In this document: positions 41,159-52,096 of the stretch, piece after piece
Layout: each line of letters opens with the position of its first letter
Position numbering within the stretch: the first letter of the stretch is position 1
The notes under the pieces: generated by a model
Told to the model about the DNA's origin: nothing
Databases searched by the model: none
Seen by the model: only the letters and a program-made list of their open reading frames with translations
Source of the DNA: Shewanella algidipiscicola
GTDB taxonomy: Bacteria; Pseudomonadota; Gammaproteobacteria; Enterobacterales; Shewanellaceae
Length of the DNA: 64,000 bases
Direction: 5' to 3'
NCBI RefSeq assembly: GCF_003605125.1
Contig: NZ_QPQT01000007.1
Span: forward strand, 184,929-248,928
Translations under genes and position numbers: made by a program

Positions 41159-41263
41159 ATGATGAAACTGAGATTAACTAGTACACAGAGCCCAGCCGCT
41201 ATTGCCGTGGAATTAGGTGTGGTCATTGTGATTAGCCTGCTTATTTTCACCTTAGCGCTTTAG
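41159..41263 (+). CDS. 34-residue single-span membrane peptide
   Basis: ATG 41159 (a second ATG follows at once) is preceded by GAGAGGAT. The peptide ends in a membrane helix (IAVELGVVIVISLLIFTLAL). It closes the PspC cluster. No family is recognised. Confidence 0.45.
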   Translation: MMKLRLTSTQSPAAIAVELGVVIVISLLIFTLAL

Positions 41264-41580
41264 ATTAAGCCTTGGATATTAAGTGAGTTAGAGCATATTT
41301 TAATGAGAGGGTGGGAATATTAGCATTTAACATGAACGCTAATATCGCAGTGACTCCTGTTACAGCGCAAGAGAGTTGATAGTAAGCCATGCGGTGGCAA
41401 AGGGCACAGATACTAGCTGACCTTGAACTTGGGTACAAAGAGGTTCGCATAAAACGCATCCAAAGTGCATTGTATGGTTTGGATTATCTAAACTGCATTG
41501 AAGTCGGGTGAGGTATTACCTAGTGATGTTGCCGGCTTAGAGCGACTAAACCGACGCTATGTCATGACTCACTTATGCTG
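41264..41580. other. Intergenic stretch with no clear feature
   Basis: About 317 bases between the PspC cluster and a convergent crotonase gene. A 40-codon ORF at 41389 (MRWQRAQILADLELGYKEVR) has no ribosome binding site, and short ORFs on the other strand have no supporting signal. I see no strong terminator or RNA here. Confidence 0.4.
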
Positions 41581-42318
41581 TTACTTATTCAAGAACGCGG
41601 TAAATTGCGCCTTAGCTTCATCACTTTGCAGTCGCAGCGCGAACGCCTCTAACTCTTGTTGCATTTGCGATCGCACTGCCTCGATATCGTATCGCATTAA
41701 GCGGCGGCTCGCCTGCAAGGCTTGAGGCGGTTTCTGTGCTAACTTAATTGCTTGGTTGAGTGCATAGTCAAACAGCTGTTCATTGGGTAACACCTGATTG
41801 ACGATATTCATCGACAATGCTGATTCGGCATCAAAGCTCTCACCTAATAGCAGTAATTCGGCAGCTTTTTGCGGCCCCACTAAACGTGGTAATAATAGGC
41901 TGGCACCCGCTTCGGGAACTAAGGCTAAATTGACAAAAGGGAGTTGAAATTTAGCGCTGTTGTCGGCGTAAACTAAGTCGCAATGCAGTAGCAGTGTAGT
42001 GCCGATACCTACGGCCGCTCCCGTCACCGCCGCAACAATGGGCTTATTGAGATCAAGTAGGGCAAAAAGAAACTTAAATGCAGGATGCTCTGGACCTAAG
42101 TTACTATTTTTTAAAAAGTCAGCGATATCATTGCCAGAGGTGAAACACTCTGTTTGCCCTTTAATCAGAAAGGCGTTAATTCCGTTGTCTGAATCCCCTT
42201 GGATAAGGTATTCTGTGAGTTGATTATACATATCGAGATTAAGCGCATTGCGTTTTTCTGGGCGATTTAAGGTGATAATGCGAACGCCCTGCTCATCCTG
42301 AATTTGAATGGTACTCAT
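41581..42318 (-). CDS. Enoyl-CoA hydratase/isomerase family protein
   Basis: A 245-residue crotonase-fold enzyme. The oxyanion-hole segments are CFTSGNDIADFL (about residues 58-69) and TGAAVGIGTTLLLHCDLVYA (about 99-118); AKFQLPFVNLALVPEAGASLLLPRLVG follows as in hydratase/isomerases. It probably handles an enoyl-CoA or related acyl-CoA in fatty-acid breakdown; the substrate cannot be told. Start at 42318. It is divergent from the PCu(A)C-like gene. Confidence 0.88.
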   Translation of the reverse strand: MSTIQIQDEQGVRIITLNRPEKRNALNLDMYNQLTEYLIQGDSDNGINAFLIKGQTECFTSGNDIADFLKNSNLGPEHPAFKFLFALLDLNKPIVAAVTGAAVGIGTTLLLHCDLVYADNSAKFQLPFVNLALVPEAGASLLLPRLVGPQKAAELLLLGESFDAESALSMNIVNQVLPNEQLFDYALNQAIKLAQKPPQALQASRRLMRYDIEAVRSQMQQELEAFALRLQSDEAKAQFTAFLNK

Positions 42319-42369
42319 TGGTCAAGATTCCTTATTGTGGCAAATGGGATTAAGAAGGAGTTTAAGACA

Positions 42370-42840
42370 TTGAAACAGATTTTCAAACACGCGTTTAACT
42401 TTGTGTTGCTATCATGCACTTCATTCTCCGTTTTGGCAAATGTGATGCTAGTCGATGGCTATGTGAGAGCCATGCCTGCTAGTGTGCCCAATACGGCTGT
42501 TTATTTTACCCTGATGAATCATGGCCCTGAGGTTAAACTAGTCGCAGTGGAAACCGATGTCGCCGAAGAGGCGCAGTTACATACACTGGTTGAAGAGGAA
42601 GGCGTGATTAAAATGCGTCAGCTCCCCTATTTTACCATTGCAGCCCATGACAATTTGGCGCTGGCGCCATCGGGTGACCATGTGATGCTGCTAGGCTTAA
42701 AGCAGCCATTACAAATTGACCAGAAAGTGGGTTTAACGCTTACATTTGATGATGGTACCGAGCAGGCTATTACCCTGACGGTCACCAGACAAGATGCGAC
42801 TAAGCAAGATGGTGAAATGGATCATCATCACCACCATTAA
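42370..42840 (+). CDS. PCu(A)C-family periplasmic copper chaperone
   Basis: A 156-residue exported protein started at TTG 42370, supported by AAGGAG nine bases upstream; an upstream frame to 42304 overlaps the divergent gene. Signal peptide to about residue 23, then a PCu(A)C domain (MLVDGYVRAMPASVPNTAVYFTLMN, EGVIKMRQL, MLLGLKQPL). The usual H-x-M copper pair reads H-T-L here, so one Met ligand is missing, but a His-rich tail (DHHHHH) may bind metal. Periplasmic copper delivery to cytochrome oxidase is the family role. Confidence 0.85.
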   Translation: MKQIFKHAFNFVLLSCTSFSVLANVMLVDGYVRAMPASVPNTAVYFTLMNHGPEVKLVAVETDVAEEAQLHTLVEEEGVIKMRQLPYFTIAAHDNLALAPSGDHVMLLGLKQPLQIDQKVGLTLTFDDGTEQAITLTVTRQDATKQDGEMDHHHHH

Positions 42841-42852
42841 CGGAGTAATCGT

Positions 42853-43824
42853 ATGCAGATGACATGGAAAAAAGGCGCTTTCGTCGCCGCAATAGTGTTT
42901 CTAATTGGCTATTTTGTCAGTGTGTGGTGGAGCATCGAGCCTGATAGAATTGAACCGCACCAACTTAACAGTGCAACTGGCCAAAAAGTGGTGGGCTATG
43001 CGACCACAACGTCACTGATTTTAACGGTCGAGACCCTGCTCGATAAGAGTGGTGGCTGGTTATCTAACGACATTATGCCGCCCTCGCTATTTATGGATAA
43101 CATGCCGGCGTTTGAATTTGGTGCTATCGAGCAGGCACGTGATCTTGCCTTGATCATGCGCAAAGAGTTTAGTCGGTCACAATCGCAATCTACCGCCGAT
43201 AACGATCTGTTAGCCGCCCATTCTAAGCTGAATATTGAGCACACCAGTTGGTTGGTTCCAAGTGCTGAAGGCGAATACCGTGACGCGATTAAATTATTCA
43301 AACTTTATCGTGCCCGCATTGCCGATACCAATAATCCCGATGCTCAGTTTTATGCCCGAGCCGATAACTTAAATGAATGGTTAAAAGAGGTGCAAAAGCG
43401 CCTAGGCAGCATGTCGCAGCGTTTGTCTGCTAGTGTTGGGCAAGATCGTCTCAATACCGATTTAGCCGGAGAAACCGAAGCCAGCCAGTCGACCCCGAAT
43501 CTAGCGCGTCAGCAGATAAAAACAGGTTGGTGGGAAATCGATGATGTATTTTATGAAACTCGCGGCGCCACTTGGGCCTTGCTGAATTTTATGAAGGCTA
43601 TTGAGGTCGATTTTGCCGATGTATTAAAGAAGAAAAACGCTGAAGTCAGCTTACAGCAGATTATTCGTGAGCTGGAAGAAACTCAGCAACCTGTGTGGAG
43701 TCCGATGATCCTTAATGGATCAGGATTTGGCATAGTGGCTAATCACTCATTGGTGATGGCCAATTATATTTCCCGCGCAAATGCTGCGGTTATTGATCTC
43801 ACTAACTTATTGACTCAAGGTTAA
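42853..43824 (+). CDS. DUF2333 family membrane-anchored protein
   Basis: A 323-residue protein with an N-terminal membrane anchor (KKGAFVAAIVFLIGYFVSVWW) and a large helical periplasmic domain. It shows DUF2333 features (YATTTSLILTVETLLDKSGGWLSNDIMPPS, GWWEIDDVFYETRGATWALLNFMKAIEVDF). Function is unknown. It lies between the copper-chaperone-like gene and an outer-membrane barrel gene, all same strand with short gaps. Confidence 0.85.
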   Translation: MQMTWKKGAFVAAIVFLIGYFVSVWWSIEPDRIEPHQLNSATGQKVVGYATTTSLILTVETLLDKSGGWLSNDIMPPSLFMDNMPAFEFGAIEQARDLALIMRKEFSRSQSQSTADNDLLAAHSKLNIEHTSWLVPSAEGEYRDAIKLFKLYRARIADTNNPDAQFYARADNLNEWLKEVQKRLGSMSQRLSASVGQDRLNTDLAGETEASQSTPNLARQQIKTGWWEIDDVFYETRGATWALLNFMKAIEVDFADVLKKKNAEVSLQQIIRELEETQQPVWSPMILNGSGFGIVANHSLVMANYISRANAAVIDLTNLLTQG

Positions 43825-44571
43825 ATGATGAAAAAAACACTACTTGCATGTGCTCTGCTTACTTCACTAGCAGCGACTTCTGCACAGGCCGCGACACTGG
43901 TTGGTTTTAAAGTGGGTGGCGATATTTGGCAAGCGGATACTAATGGTACTTTTGCACAAGGTGGTCAAACTCAACAAGATTTTGATTACGGCTCATCAAC
44001 ACAAGGTAGCCTTTGGGTTGCCGTTGAGCATCCGATCCCATTAGTACCAAATGTTAAAATTCGTGAGAATCGCTTAGATGCGGATGGTCAAGGCACATTG
44101 GTAGCCCCTTGGATCTTTGGCGAACACACCTTTAGCCCAGGTAGTATTTCGACTGCGACCAACTTAAGCAACACAGATTTTGTACTGTATTATGAGTTGC
44201 TGGATAACGACCTCGTCGCGCTCGATTTAGGTGCGGCTTACAAGCGTATGCACGGTTCATATCGGGTTGCTGATGCTGGTCATCCTGAGCAAAAAGATCT
44301 GAGTAGCGGTGTTGTGATGGCGTACGCTAATGCCGAAGTAGGCTTGCCCGGTCTAGGCTTGTATGGGTTTGCTGATGTGATGCTGGGTGTAGATGAAACT
44401 AGTGTATATGACTATTCTGTTGGTTTAGGCTGGCATTTTGATGGCGTCGCGCTCGATACTAAAATCCGTGTCGGTTATCGTGACTTTACTTTCGATGTTA
44501 ATGGCTTCGATGGTATTACTGCTAACTCACAGTTCAAGGGCGCTTTTGCCGGTGTAGAACTGGTTTTCTAA
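43825..44571 (+). CDS. TIGR04219-type outer membrane beta-barrel protein
   Basis: A 248-residue protein with a signal peptide ending ATSAQA (residue 23) and alternating barrel strands, ending in the aromatic terminal strand FKGAFAGVELVF typical for outer-membrane insertion. FKVGGDIWQADTNGTF and WVAVEHPIPLVPNVKIRENRL are features I associate with the TIGR04219 family. Starts right at the DUF2333 stop; a second ATG follows. Function is unknown. Confidence 0.85.
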   Translation: MMKKTLLACALLTSLAATSAQAATLVGFKVGGDIWQADTNGTFAQGGQTQQDFDYGSSTQGSLWVAVEHPIPLVPNVKIRENRLDADGQGTLVAPWIFGEHTFSPGSISTATNLSNTDFVLYYELLDNDLVALDLGAAYKRMHGSYRVADAGHPEQKDLSSGVVMAYANAEVGLPGLGLYGFADVMLGVDETSVYDYSVGLGWHFDGVALDTKIRVGYRDFTFDVNGFDGITANSQFKGAFAGVELVF

Positions 44572-44621
44572 CGCTGTCATCTATCCTAGGGGTTGTCTCC
44601 TGATTTGGTCGATAAGAGCCA

Positions 44622-44651
44622 TAAAAAAACCGCCATTAGGCGGTTTTTTTT
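44622..44651. terminator. Bidirectional terminator between barrel gene and tolC
   Basis: AAAAAAACCGCC and GGCGGTTTTTTT form a stem with loop ATTA between two convergent genes, with A- and T-runs at both sides. Confidence 0.93.
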
Positions 44652-44672
44652 ATGGCAAATGGTTAGTCGAAT

Positions 44673-45998
44673 TTACTGGCTGACAACGGGGGCGATTAAG
44701 CCACTGTTAATCGCAATTACATCATCTTCATTTAGGGTTCCAGCCGCTTGTTTTAGCGCTAAAATGGAGTTGATGTAACCGTAACGGGCATTCGATAACT
44801 GACGTTTTGAATCGTATAAATCACGGGTACGGTTTAGCACGTCAACAATAGTACGAGTCCCCACTTCAAAACCTGCTTGGGTCGCTTTAAGTGCACTCTC
44901 TGATGAGATAACCGATTGCTCATAAGCACGGATTGAGCTGATAGAAGCACCGACGTTATTGAAGTTGTTACGCACATCTTTAACGACTTTACGGTAGGTT
45001 TGTTCCATCTTTTCACTGGCTTCAACATACTGATATTGTGCTTGATTAACTTGTGAACTTACCTTGAAGCCTTCGAAAATCGGTACGCTTAAGGTCAGGC
45101 CAACATTGGCATTGTCATAATCATCTTGACTGCCAATTTGGTTCTTTTGTTCAAGATTAGTGGTGTAACCAGCGTTCAAATTTAGCGACGGCATATGACC
45201 TGCTTTGTAAAGCGTGATGGTCTGCTGAGCGATATCTTTACCGATACGAGTTGCCATAAGGTCAACACTGTTGCTCTCGGCCATTTTTAACCATTCTTCT
45301 GGCATGGCTGGAGTTGGCGTGACAGCGGTGAAGCGATTGGTATCTAAGATATCGATGGATTTATGATCGATACCGGTAATTTCACGCAAGGCTTCGTAGC
45401 TGTTGATCAACTGGTTTTCCGCTAAGATTTCAGAGGCGCGGGCTAAGTCATACTGTGCTTGAGCTTCATGCACATCGGTAATAGCGGTAAGGCCTACCGC
45501 AAAACGTTGTTTTGTTTGCTCTAGTTGACGTTCAATTGCGCGTTTTTCAGCGCCTTTAAACTCGTAGTTATCTTTAGCCGATAAGACGTCAAAGTAAGCA
45601 CTCGTCACTCGAATAATCAGGTTCTGTAGTACCGAAGCATAAGCGGCATCGGCCTGTGTGGCGGCAAGTTCCGCTAAATCTAGCCCAACCCATGCACTGT
45701 GATCGTAAACCACTTGCTTTAATGACACGCCGGCATTTAAGCCGCTGTTATAGGTATTGTCGGACACATCTGACCAACTCTTGCCATAACCCACGCTGGC
45801 ACTTAGTGTCGGCAGCAAGGGGGCACGATTTTCTTCGATCTGCTCGTAGAGTCTGTCGCGTTGAGATTGAGCTTGAAGCGCGATAGGATCACTGGTAAGT
45901 GCTTGTTGATAAATTTGTAATAGGTCGTCGGCGTGCACGGCTGAAGTTGTCGCCGTTAGAGTCAAGGCTGCACATAAAGTGCGGATCTTAAATTTCAT
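44673..45998 (-). CDS. tolC: TolC-type outer membrane efflux channel
   Basis: A roughly 441-residue TolC. A signal peptide (MKFKIRTLCAALTLTATTSAVHA) precedes two repeats of the outer membrane efflux domain (about 30-215 and 235-425), with DLLQIYQQALTSDPIALQA at the start of the first and the GTRTIVDVLNRTRDLYDSKRQL hairpin in the second. ATG 45998 is chosen to give the usual signal peptide; ATG 46019, seven codons upstream with AAGGAG, is equally possible. Outer-membrane duct for tripartite efflux and type I secretion. Confidence 0.93.
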   Translation of the reverse strand: MKFKIRTLCAALTLTATTSAVHADDLLQIYQQALTSDPIALQAQSQRDRLYEQIEENRAPLLPTLSASVGYGKSWSDVSDNTYNSGLNAGVSLKQVVYDHSAWVGLDLAELAATQADAAYASVLQNLIIRVTSAYFDVLSAKDNYEFKGAEKRAIERQLEQTKQRFAVGLTAITDVHEAQAQYDLARASEILAENQLINSYEALREITGIDHKSIDILDTNRFTAVTPTPAMPEEWLKMAESNSVDLMATRIGKDIAQQTITLYKAGHMPSLNLNAGYTTNLEQKNQIGSQDDYDNANVGLTLSVPIFEGFKVSSQVNQAQYQYVEASEKMEQTYRKVVKDVRNNFNNVGASISSIRAYEQSVISSESALKATQAGFEVGTRTIVDVLNRTRDLYDSKRQLSNARYGYINSILALKQAAGTLNEDDVIAINSGLIAPVVSQ

Positions 45999-46294
45999 TA
46001 CCTGTCCTTTTTTAGACATAAATACTCCTTTTGGCGGAGCGATTTACTTAATAAAGTTAAGTGATGCTTTACAGCAAATCATTTGAGTAAAGCGGTTTGC
46101 GCTTCCCGACGCTTCCCGATACATCTAAACTTGTAAGGTTAAGATACTAAGATATTAAGAAATTAACCAATTTTAAGTCAACTATGAAGTGTAACAGTTT
46201 TTGATTTTATGTCTGCAATTTTTGGGGGGCGACATGCTATATTTACCTACCCTGCAGCCCTTAACCGTCATCAAAATAACTCAAAGGAAAGTGG

Positions 46295-46903
46295 ATGAAG
46301 CAGAAATTTAGCCGTGATGATATTGAGATGCTGAGTCAGCATACTGTATATCAAGGATTTTTTCGCGTTGACGAGTACCGTTTTAAGCATAGGTTATTTG
46401 CTGGTGGTTGGAGCGAACCCGTGACTCGAGAGGTGTTTGAGCGTGGTCATGCTGTGGTGGTTCTGCCCTATGATCCCGTTAGCGATAAAGTGGTGTTGAT
46501 TGAGCAAATTCGGATTCCTGTTGTGGCGGATGCCTCAACACCATGGCTGTTTGAGTTAGTGGCTGGCATGATTGAGCCTGGTGAGTCGGCAGAGCAAGTG
46601 GCACATCGAGAGCTAAGAGAAGAAGCGGGACTGGTGGCAAATAAAATGGTGCGGGTGTGTGACTACTTTGCTAGTCCAGGCGGCAGTAGCGAACGCTTTG
46701 ACTTTTATTGGGCGAAGGTGGACGCGAGCCTTGCAAGTGGTATTCATGGGATCAGTGAAGAGCACGAAGATATCAAGGTACATGTGATGTCGCGCGAAGC
46801 GGCGTATCAGCTATTATGTGATGGGGTGATAAATAACGCCTCGACTATGATTGGCTTGCAATGGCTGCAATTAAATTACCATAAATTAAGAGAAGGGCTG
46901 TGA
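46295..46903 (+). CDS. nudF: ADP-ribose pyrophosphatase (Nudix)
   Basis: A 202-residue Nudix hydrolase that splits ADP-ribose to AMP and ribose-5-phosphate. The Nudix box spans residues 91-113 (G-M-I-E-P-G-E ... RELREEAGL), and the ADPRase-specific proline-bearing ASPGGSSERFDFYWA follows. AAGGAAAG is seven bases upstream. It overlaps the DUF1249 gene by four bases and begins the nudF-DUF1249-cpdA-yqiA-parE string known in gammaproteobacteria. Confidence 0.95.
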   Translation: MKQKFSRDDIEMLSQHTVYQGFFRVDEYRFKHRLFAGGWSEPVTREVFERGHAVVVLPYDPVSDKVVLIEQIRIPVVADASTPWLFELVAGMIEPGESAEQVAHRELREEAGLVANKMVRVCDYFASPGGSSERFDFYWAKVDASLASGIHGISEEHEDIKVHVMSREAAYQLLCDGVINNASTMIGLQWLQLNYHKLREGL

Positions 46904-47346
46904 CAGTTTCGTTAAACAAGCGGCACAATAGCTACCAAGTGGACGTCAGTCGCTTTTTGGCGTTATGTAGCCGAAATTACTTTAATATATTGCGTTGGCT
47001 ACCAGCCTCTTGCGAGCAGGGATTTTGTTGGCAAGTCGATGGTGATTTTGGCAGTTTAGACGTTAAGTTGCTCGAAAATACCCAATATACCCAATTGATT
47101 GAAATCTCCCGGGCTATCGACTCAGTGCAATTAATTGATACCCCTAAGGTTGTCGTTCGTGTTTATCATGATGCTAAATTAGCAGAAGTGTTAACTAGTC
47201 GACAGATTTATCGCTTAAGACCAGTATATGATTACCCAAATATACGTATGTATCATAGAGACGAAAAGTACCAGGTAAATGCTTTTCTTGAAGAGTTACT
47301 ACAGATTGACAATCATGTCAGGATTATTTGTCAGTCCACATTTTAG
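46900..47346 (+). CDS. DUF1249 family protein (YqiB-like)
   Basis: A 148-residue protein starting at GTG 46900 inside the nudF stop. Features are DVSRFLALCSRNYFNILRWLP, VRVYHDAKLAEVLTSRQIYRLRPVYDYPN and DEKYQVNAFLEELLQ. In E. coli yqiB lies between nudF and cpdA in the same way. Function unknown. Confidence 0.9.
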   Translation: MTVSLNKRHNSYQVDVSRFLALCSRNYFNILRWLPASCEQGFCWQVDGDFGSLDVKLLENTQYTQLIEISRAIDSVQLIDTPKVVVRVYHDAKLAEVLTSRQIYRLRPVYDYPNIRMYHRDEKYQVNAFLEELLQIDNHVRIICQSTF

Positions 47347-47355
47347 GGTTTTAAT

Positions 47356-48195
47356 GTGCTAAAAGAGGCTATCTCTTATTCTATTGGTGACGGTGAGAGC
47401 GTTAGACTGGTTCAAGTGACCGATCCGCACCTGTTTGCCGATCGCGAAGCTCAGCTTTTAGGCGTTAATACCGCAAATAGCTTAGATGCTGTGCTTAATA
47501 CCATAAAGGCGGTTGATTATCCGGCGCATCTGATGTTGGCGACGGGGGATATCAGTCAGGATTACTCGCACGAGTCTTATCATAATTTTGTGCGTGCAAT
47601 TGTACCGCTTAATTTACCTTGCCATTATTTACCCGGTAATCATGACGACCCTAGGGTGATGCATCTGCATATGCAAGGGCCTCGTGTGTATGGCGAGCAA
47701 CGCATTTTGGCAGGTAACTGGCAAATTATCATGTTGGACTCCACTGTTAGGGGAAAGCCTGGGGGCCACATGGCCGAGACTCAGCTGGCCTTGATAGAGT
47801 CTGCGGTCGCGGCGCAGCCAGATAAACACACCTTACTGGTGATGCACCACAATCCAATTTTGGTGGGCTGTCAGTGGCTGGATCAACACTGCATGGATAA
47901 TGGCTCAGATTTTATTGCCAGGGTCGCTAAGTTACCTCAGGTTAAGGGATTGCTGTGGGGGCATGTGCATCAAAGCCTAGATCAAACTCATCCCACTGAG
48001 CATGGCACCATGCGTTTAATGGCAACACCTTCCACCTGTATTCAATTTAAACCTAAGTCACCTTATTTTGCATTAGATGCACAGCAGCCAGGATATCGAT
48101 TACTGGAACTAAAAAGTGATGGTGGTATATTGACCAATGTTTACCGGGTTCCAGGTAATAAGTTTTCTCCCGATCATGAGTCAAGTGGTTATTAA
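47356..48195 (+). CDS. cpdA: 3',5'-cyclic-AMP phosphodiesterase
   Basis: A 279-residue class III metallophosphoesterase, starting at GTG 47356. Metal-binding motifs are visible: TDPHLF, ATGDISQD, LPGNHDDP, MHHNP and LLWGHVHQ. It degrades cAMP and so tunes CRP activity; Shewanella depends on cAMP-CRP for anaerobic respiration. It is nine bases after the DUF1249 gene. Confidence 0.93.
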   Translation: MLKEAISYSIGDGESVRLVQVTDPHLFADREAQLLGVNTANSLDAVLNTIKAVDYPAHLMLATGDISQDYSHESYHNFVRAIVPLNLPCHYLPGNHDDPRVMHLHMQGPRVYGEQRILAGNWQIIMLDSTVRGKPGGHMAETQLALIESAVAAQPDKHTLLVMHHNPILVGCQWLDQHCMDNGSDFIARVAKLPQVKGLLWGHVHQSLDQTHPTEHGTMRLMATPSTCIQFKPKSPYFALDAQQPGYRLLELKSDGGILTNVYRVPGNKFSPDHESSGY

Positions 48196-48378
48196 TTTCT
48201 TCTCATACTAGCGCAGCATCAGGATGATGCTTGATTGGAGCTAAAGCTTTATTTGGTGAATTGCGCTGCCAATGTTAGCATCGTGGCACTTACTCTCTCT
48301 GTCGGTACCTTTTGATTTGTTCTGTGTCGTTAGCGTTGGTATCGCGAGTTAAATAATAGCAATAGTTATCGAGGAAAT

Positions 48379-48957
48379 ATGCTGCTCTATCTCCATGGCT
48401 TCAATAGCTCCCCTCAGTCAGACAAAGGGCTGGTGACCGCTCGATATATTGCTCAGCATTTTCCACAACTCTCTTTTTTTCAACCGCAGTTACCCGCCAC
48501 TCCCGCCGCCGCGATGACATTACTGATAGAGATTGTCGAACAAGCACTCGCTAAAGGGGAGTCGCTGCATTTTATTGGCTCATCATTGGGGGGGTACTTT
48601 GCCAGTTACCTCGCTGAAACCTACGGTGGTAGAGCGGTGCTCATTAATCCGGCCGTTACTCCTTATGCATTATTTGATGATTTTATTGGTCAACAGTACA
48701 ATCCGTATACTGACGAAACGTATCAAATATTACCCGAGCATAAACAAGAGGTTGCACTGTATGATACCGAGGTTATTCTGAATCCTGAGCGATTTCTTGT
48801 ATTATTACAATCCGGTGACGAGGTGCTCGATTACCAACAAGCAGTGAATAAATACCATTGTTGTCAGCTGCTAATAGAGGCGGGTGGTGACCATAGTTTT
48901 ATCGGCTATGAACAACAGTTGGATAGGATCTGCCAGTTCCTGTTTCTTAATAAATAG
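48379..48957 (+). CDS. yqiA: YqiA-type esterase
   Basis: A 192-residue alpha/beta hydrolase with YLHGFNSSPQSDKG at the oxyanion site, the nucleophile elbow GSSLGGYFA, and GGDHSF carrying the catalytic His. Small esterase of the UPF0227/YqiA type, found before parE in many gammaproteobacteria. GAGG precedes the start. Confidence 0.9.
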   Translation: MLLYLHGFNSSPQSDKGLVTARYIAQHFPQLSFFQPQLPATPAAAMTLLIEIVEQALAKGESLHFIGSSLGGYFASYLAETYGGRAVLINPAVTPYALFDDFIGQQYNPYTDETYQILPEHKQEVALYDTEVILNPERFLVLLQSGDEVLDYQQAVNKYHCCQLLIEAGGDHSFIGYEQQLDRICQFLFLNK

Positions 48958-48987
48958 ACATGTAGGGCCGCAATAAGGCCTGAATAA

Positions 48988-50889
<1,902 letters not shown>

Positions 50890-50935
50890 CCTGAATTATG
50901 GCTCAGAGATTGTATAGGCAGATGAACTTAAGATA

Positions 50936-52096
50936 ATGAAAAATAAAACGATAACTACTTTATCTTTTAAGTTGTTTATAGCTATGGTCGTCATGGTTAT
51001 GGCAGCAGGAGCCAAGGCCGATCGGCAGTCGATTATGATCACCGTGGCTAAAGGTTTTGGGCTCTCATTATATGCCGCAGATCTGGGCGATGCTAAGCAG
51101 ATGGCCTTAGGGGACAAGGGAACCTTATTCGTTGGCTCCTATAAGACGGGAGTTATTCATGCGCTAGTGGACAGTAATGCCGATGGTCGGGTCGATAAGC
51201 GCTATATTGTCGCCAAAGATCTGCATTACCCTGAGGCGATAGCTTTTCACGATGGCGATCTCTACGTAGCTGAAAGTTCGCGCATTATTCGCTATGTGGA
51301 TGTTGAAAACCGCTTACGTCGCCCTAATCGCGGCAAAGAGGTGTATAACCGCTTACCGGGTAAAACTAACAAGAGCCACCGTGCGATGCGTTTTGGGCCA
51401 GATGGCCGCTTATACGTTGCCATTGGCGCACCCTGTAATGTGTGTGAAGCACCGGCGCCGTTTGGCAGTATTATTGCTATCGATGTTAACACCGGCAGTA
51501 GCCAGCAGGTGGCGACAGGCTTGCGTAATGTGACCGGTTTTGATTGGGCGCCAGATGATAATAAATTGTGGTTTGCCGATATCGGTCGCGATTGGATGGG
51601 TGACCGATTGCCCCCCGATGAGATTAATCGCGTCGATACCGTTGGTAGTCACTATGGCTTTCCCTATATTCATGCGACTGACGTGGAGGAACCTGCTTAT
51701 GAGAAACCTAAAGGGTTAAAAGTGACCCCGCCAGTGTTTGAATTACCCGCTCATGTCGCGCCAATGGGATTGCAGTTTTATCGTGGTAAGCAGTTTCCGG
51801 CAAAATACCATGAGCAGATGTTTGTTGCCGAAAATGGCTCGTGGAACCGGTCGAGTAAAATTGGCTATCAGGTCACTATGCTGACGCTTGCGGGCGATGA
51901 GATAGTAGATCGACAAACCGTGGTGAGCTTTCTAGATGGTGAATTCCCGGTCGCTAGACCTTACGCTTTGCTGTCAGCTCCCGATGGGGCTATCTATATT
52001 TCTGATGATTTTAAAGGCAATGTTTATCGACTGTTTTATAAAGATAACGGCGTCAATGAGAGTGAACCGAGTGAACAACAGGATCCAAACCAATGA
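50936..52096 (+). CDS. Exported PQQ-dependent sugar dehydrogenase-like protein
   Basis: A 386-residue beta-propeller protein of the glucose/sorbosone dehydrogenase family with a signal peptide ([28 protein letters not shown]). Recognisable blades include [47 protein letters not shown] and [21 protein letters not shown]. It probably acts on an aldose-type substrate in the periplasm with PQQ; the substrate is unknown. It lies between parE and parC and overlaps parC by four bases, so it is co-transcribed with topoisomerase IV genes. Confidence 0.87.
   Translation: MKNKTITTLSFKLFIAMVVMVMAAGAKADRQSIMITVAKGFGLSLYAADLGDAKQMALGDKGTLFVGSYKTGVIHALVDSNADGRVDKRYIVAKDLHYPEAIAFHDGDLYVAESSRIIRYVDVENRLRRPNRGKEVYNRLPGKTNKSHRAMRFGPDGRLYVAIGAPCNVCEAPAPFGSIIAIDVNTGSSQQVATGLRNVTGFDWAPDDNKLWFADIGRDWMGDRLPPDEINRVDTVGSHYGFPYIHATDVEEPAYEKPKGLKVTPPVFELPAHVAPMGLQFYRGKQFPAKYHEQMFVAENGSWNRSSKIGYQVTMLTLAGDEIVDRQTVVSFLDGEFPVARPYALLSAPDGAIYISDDFKGNVYRLFYKDNGVNESEPSEQQDPNQ

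Noticed and set aside
41389..41511. 40-codon plus-strand ORF (MRWQRAQILADLE...)
   Set aside because: No ribosome binding site and no recognisable family; left as part of an intergenic stretch.
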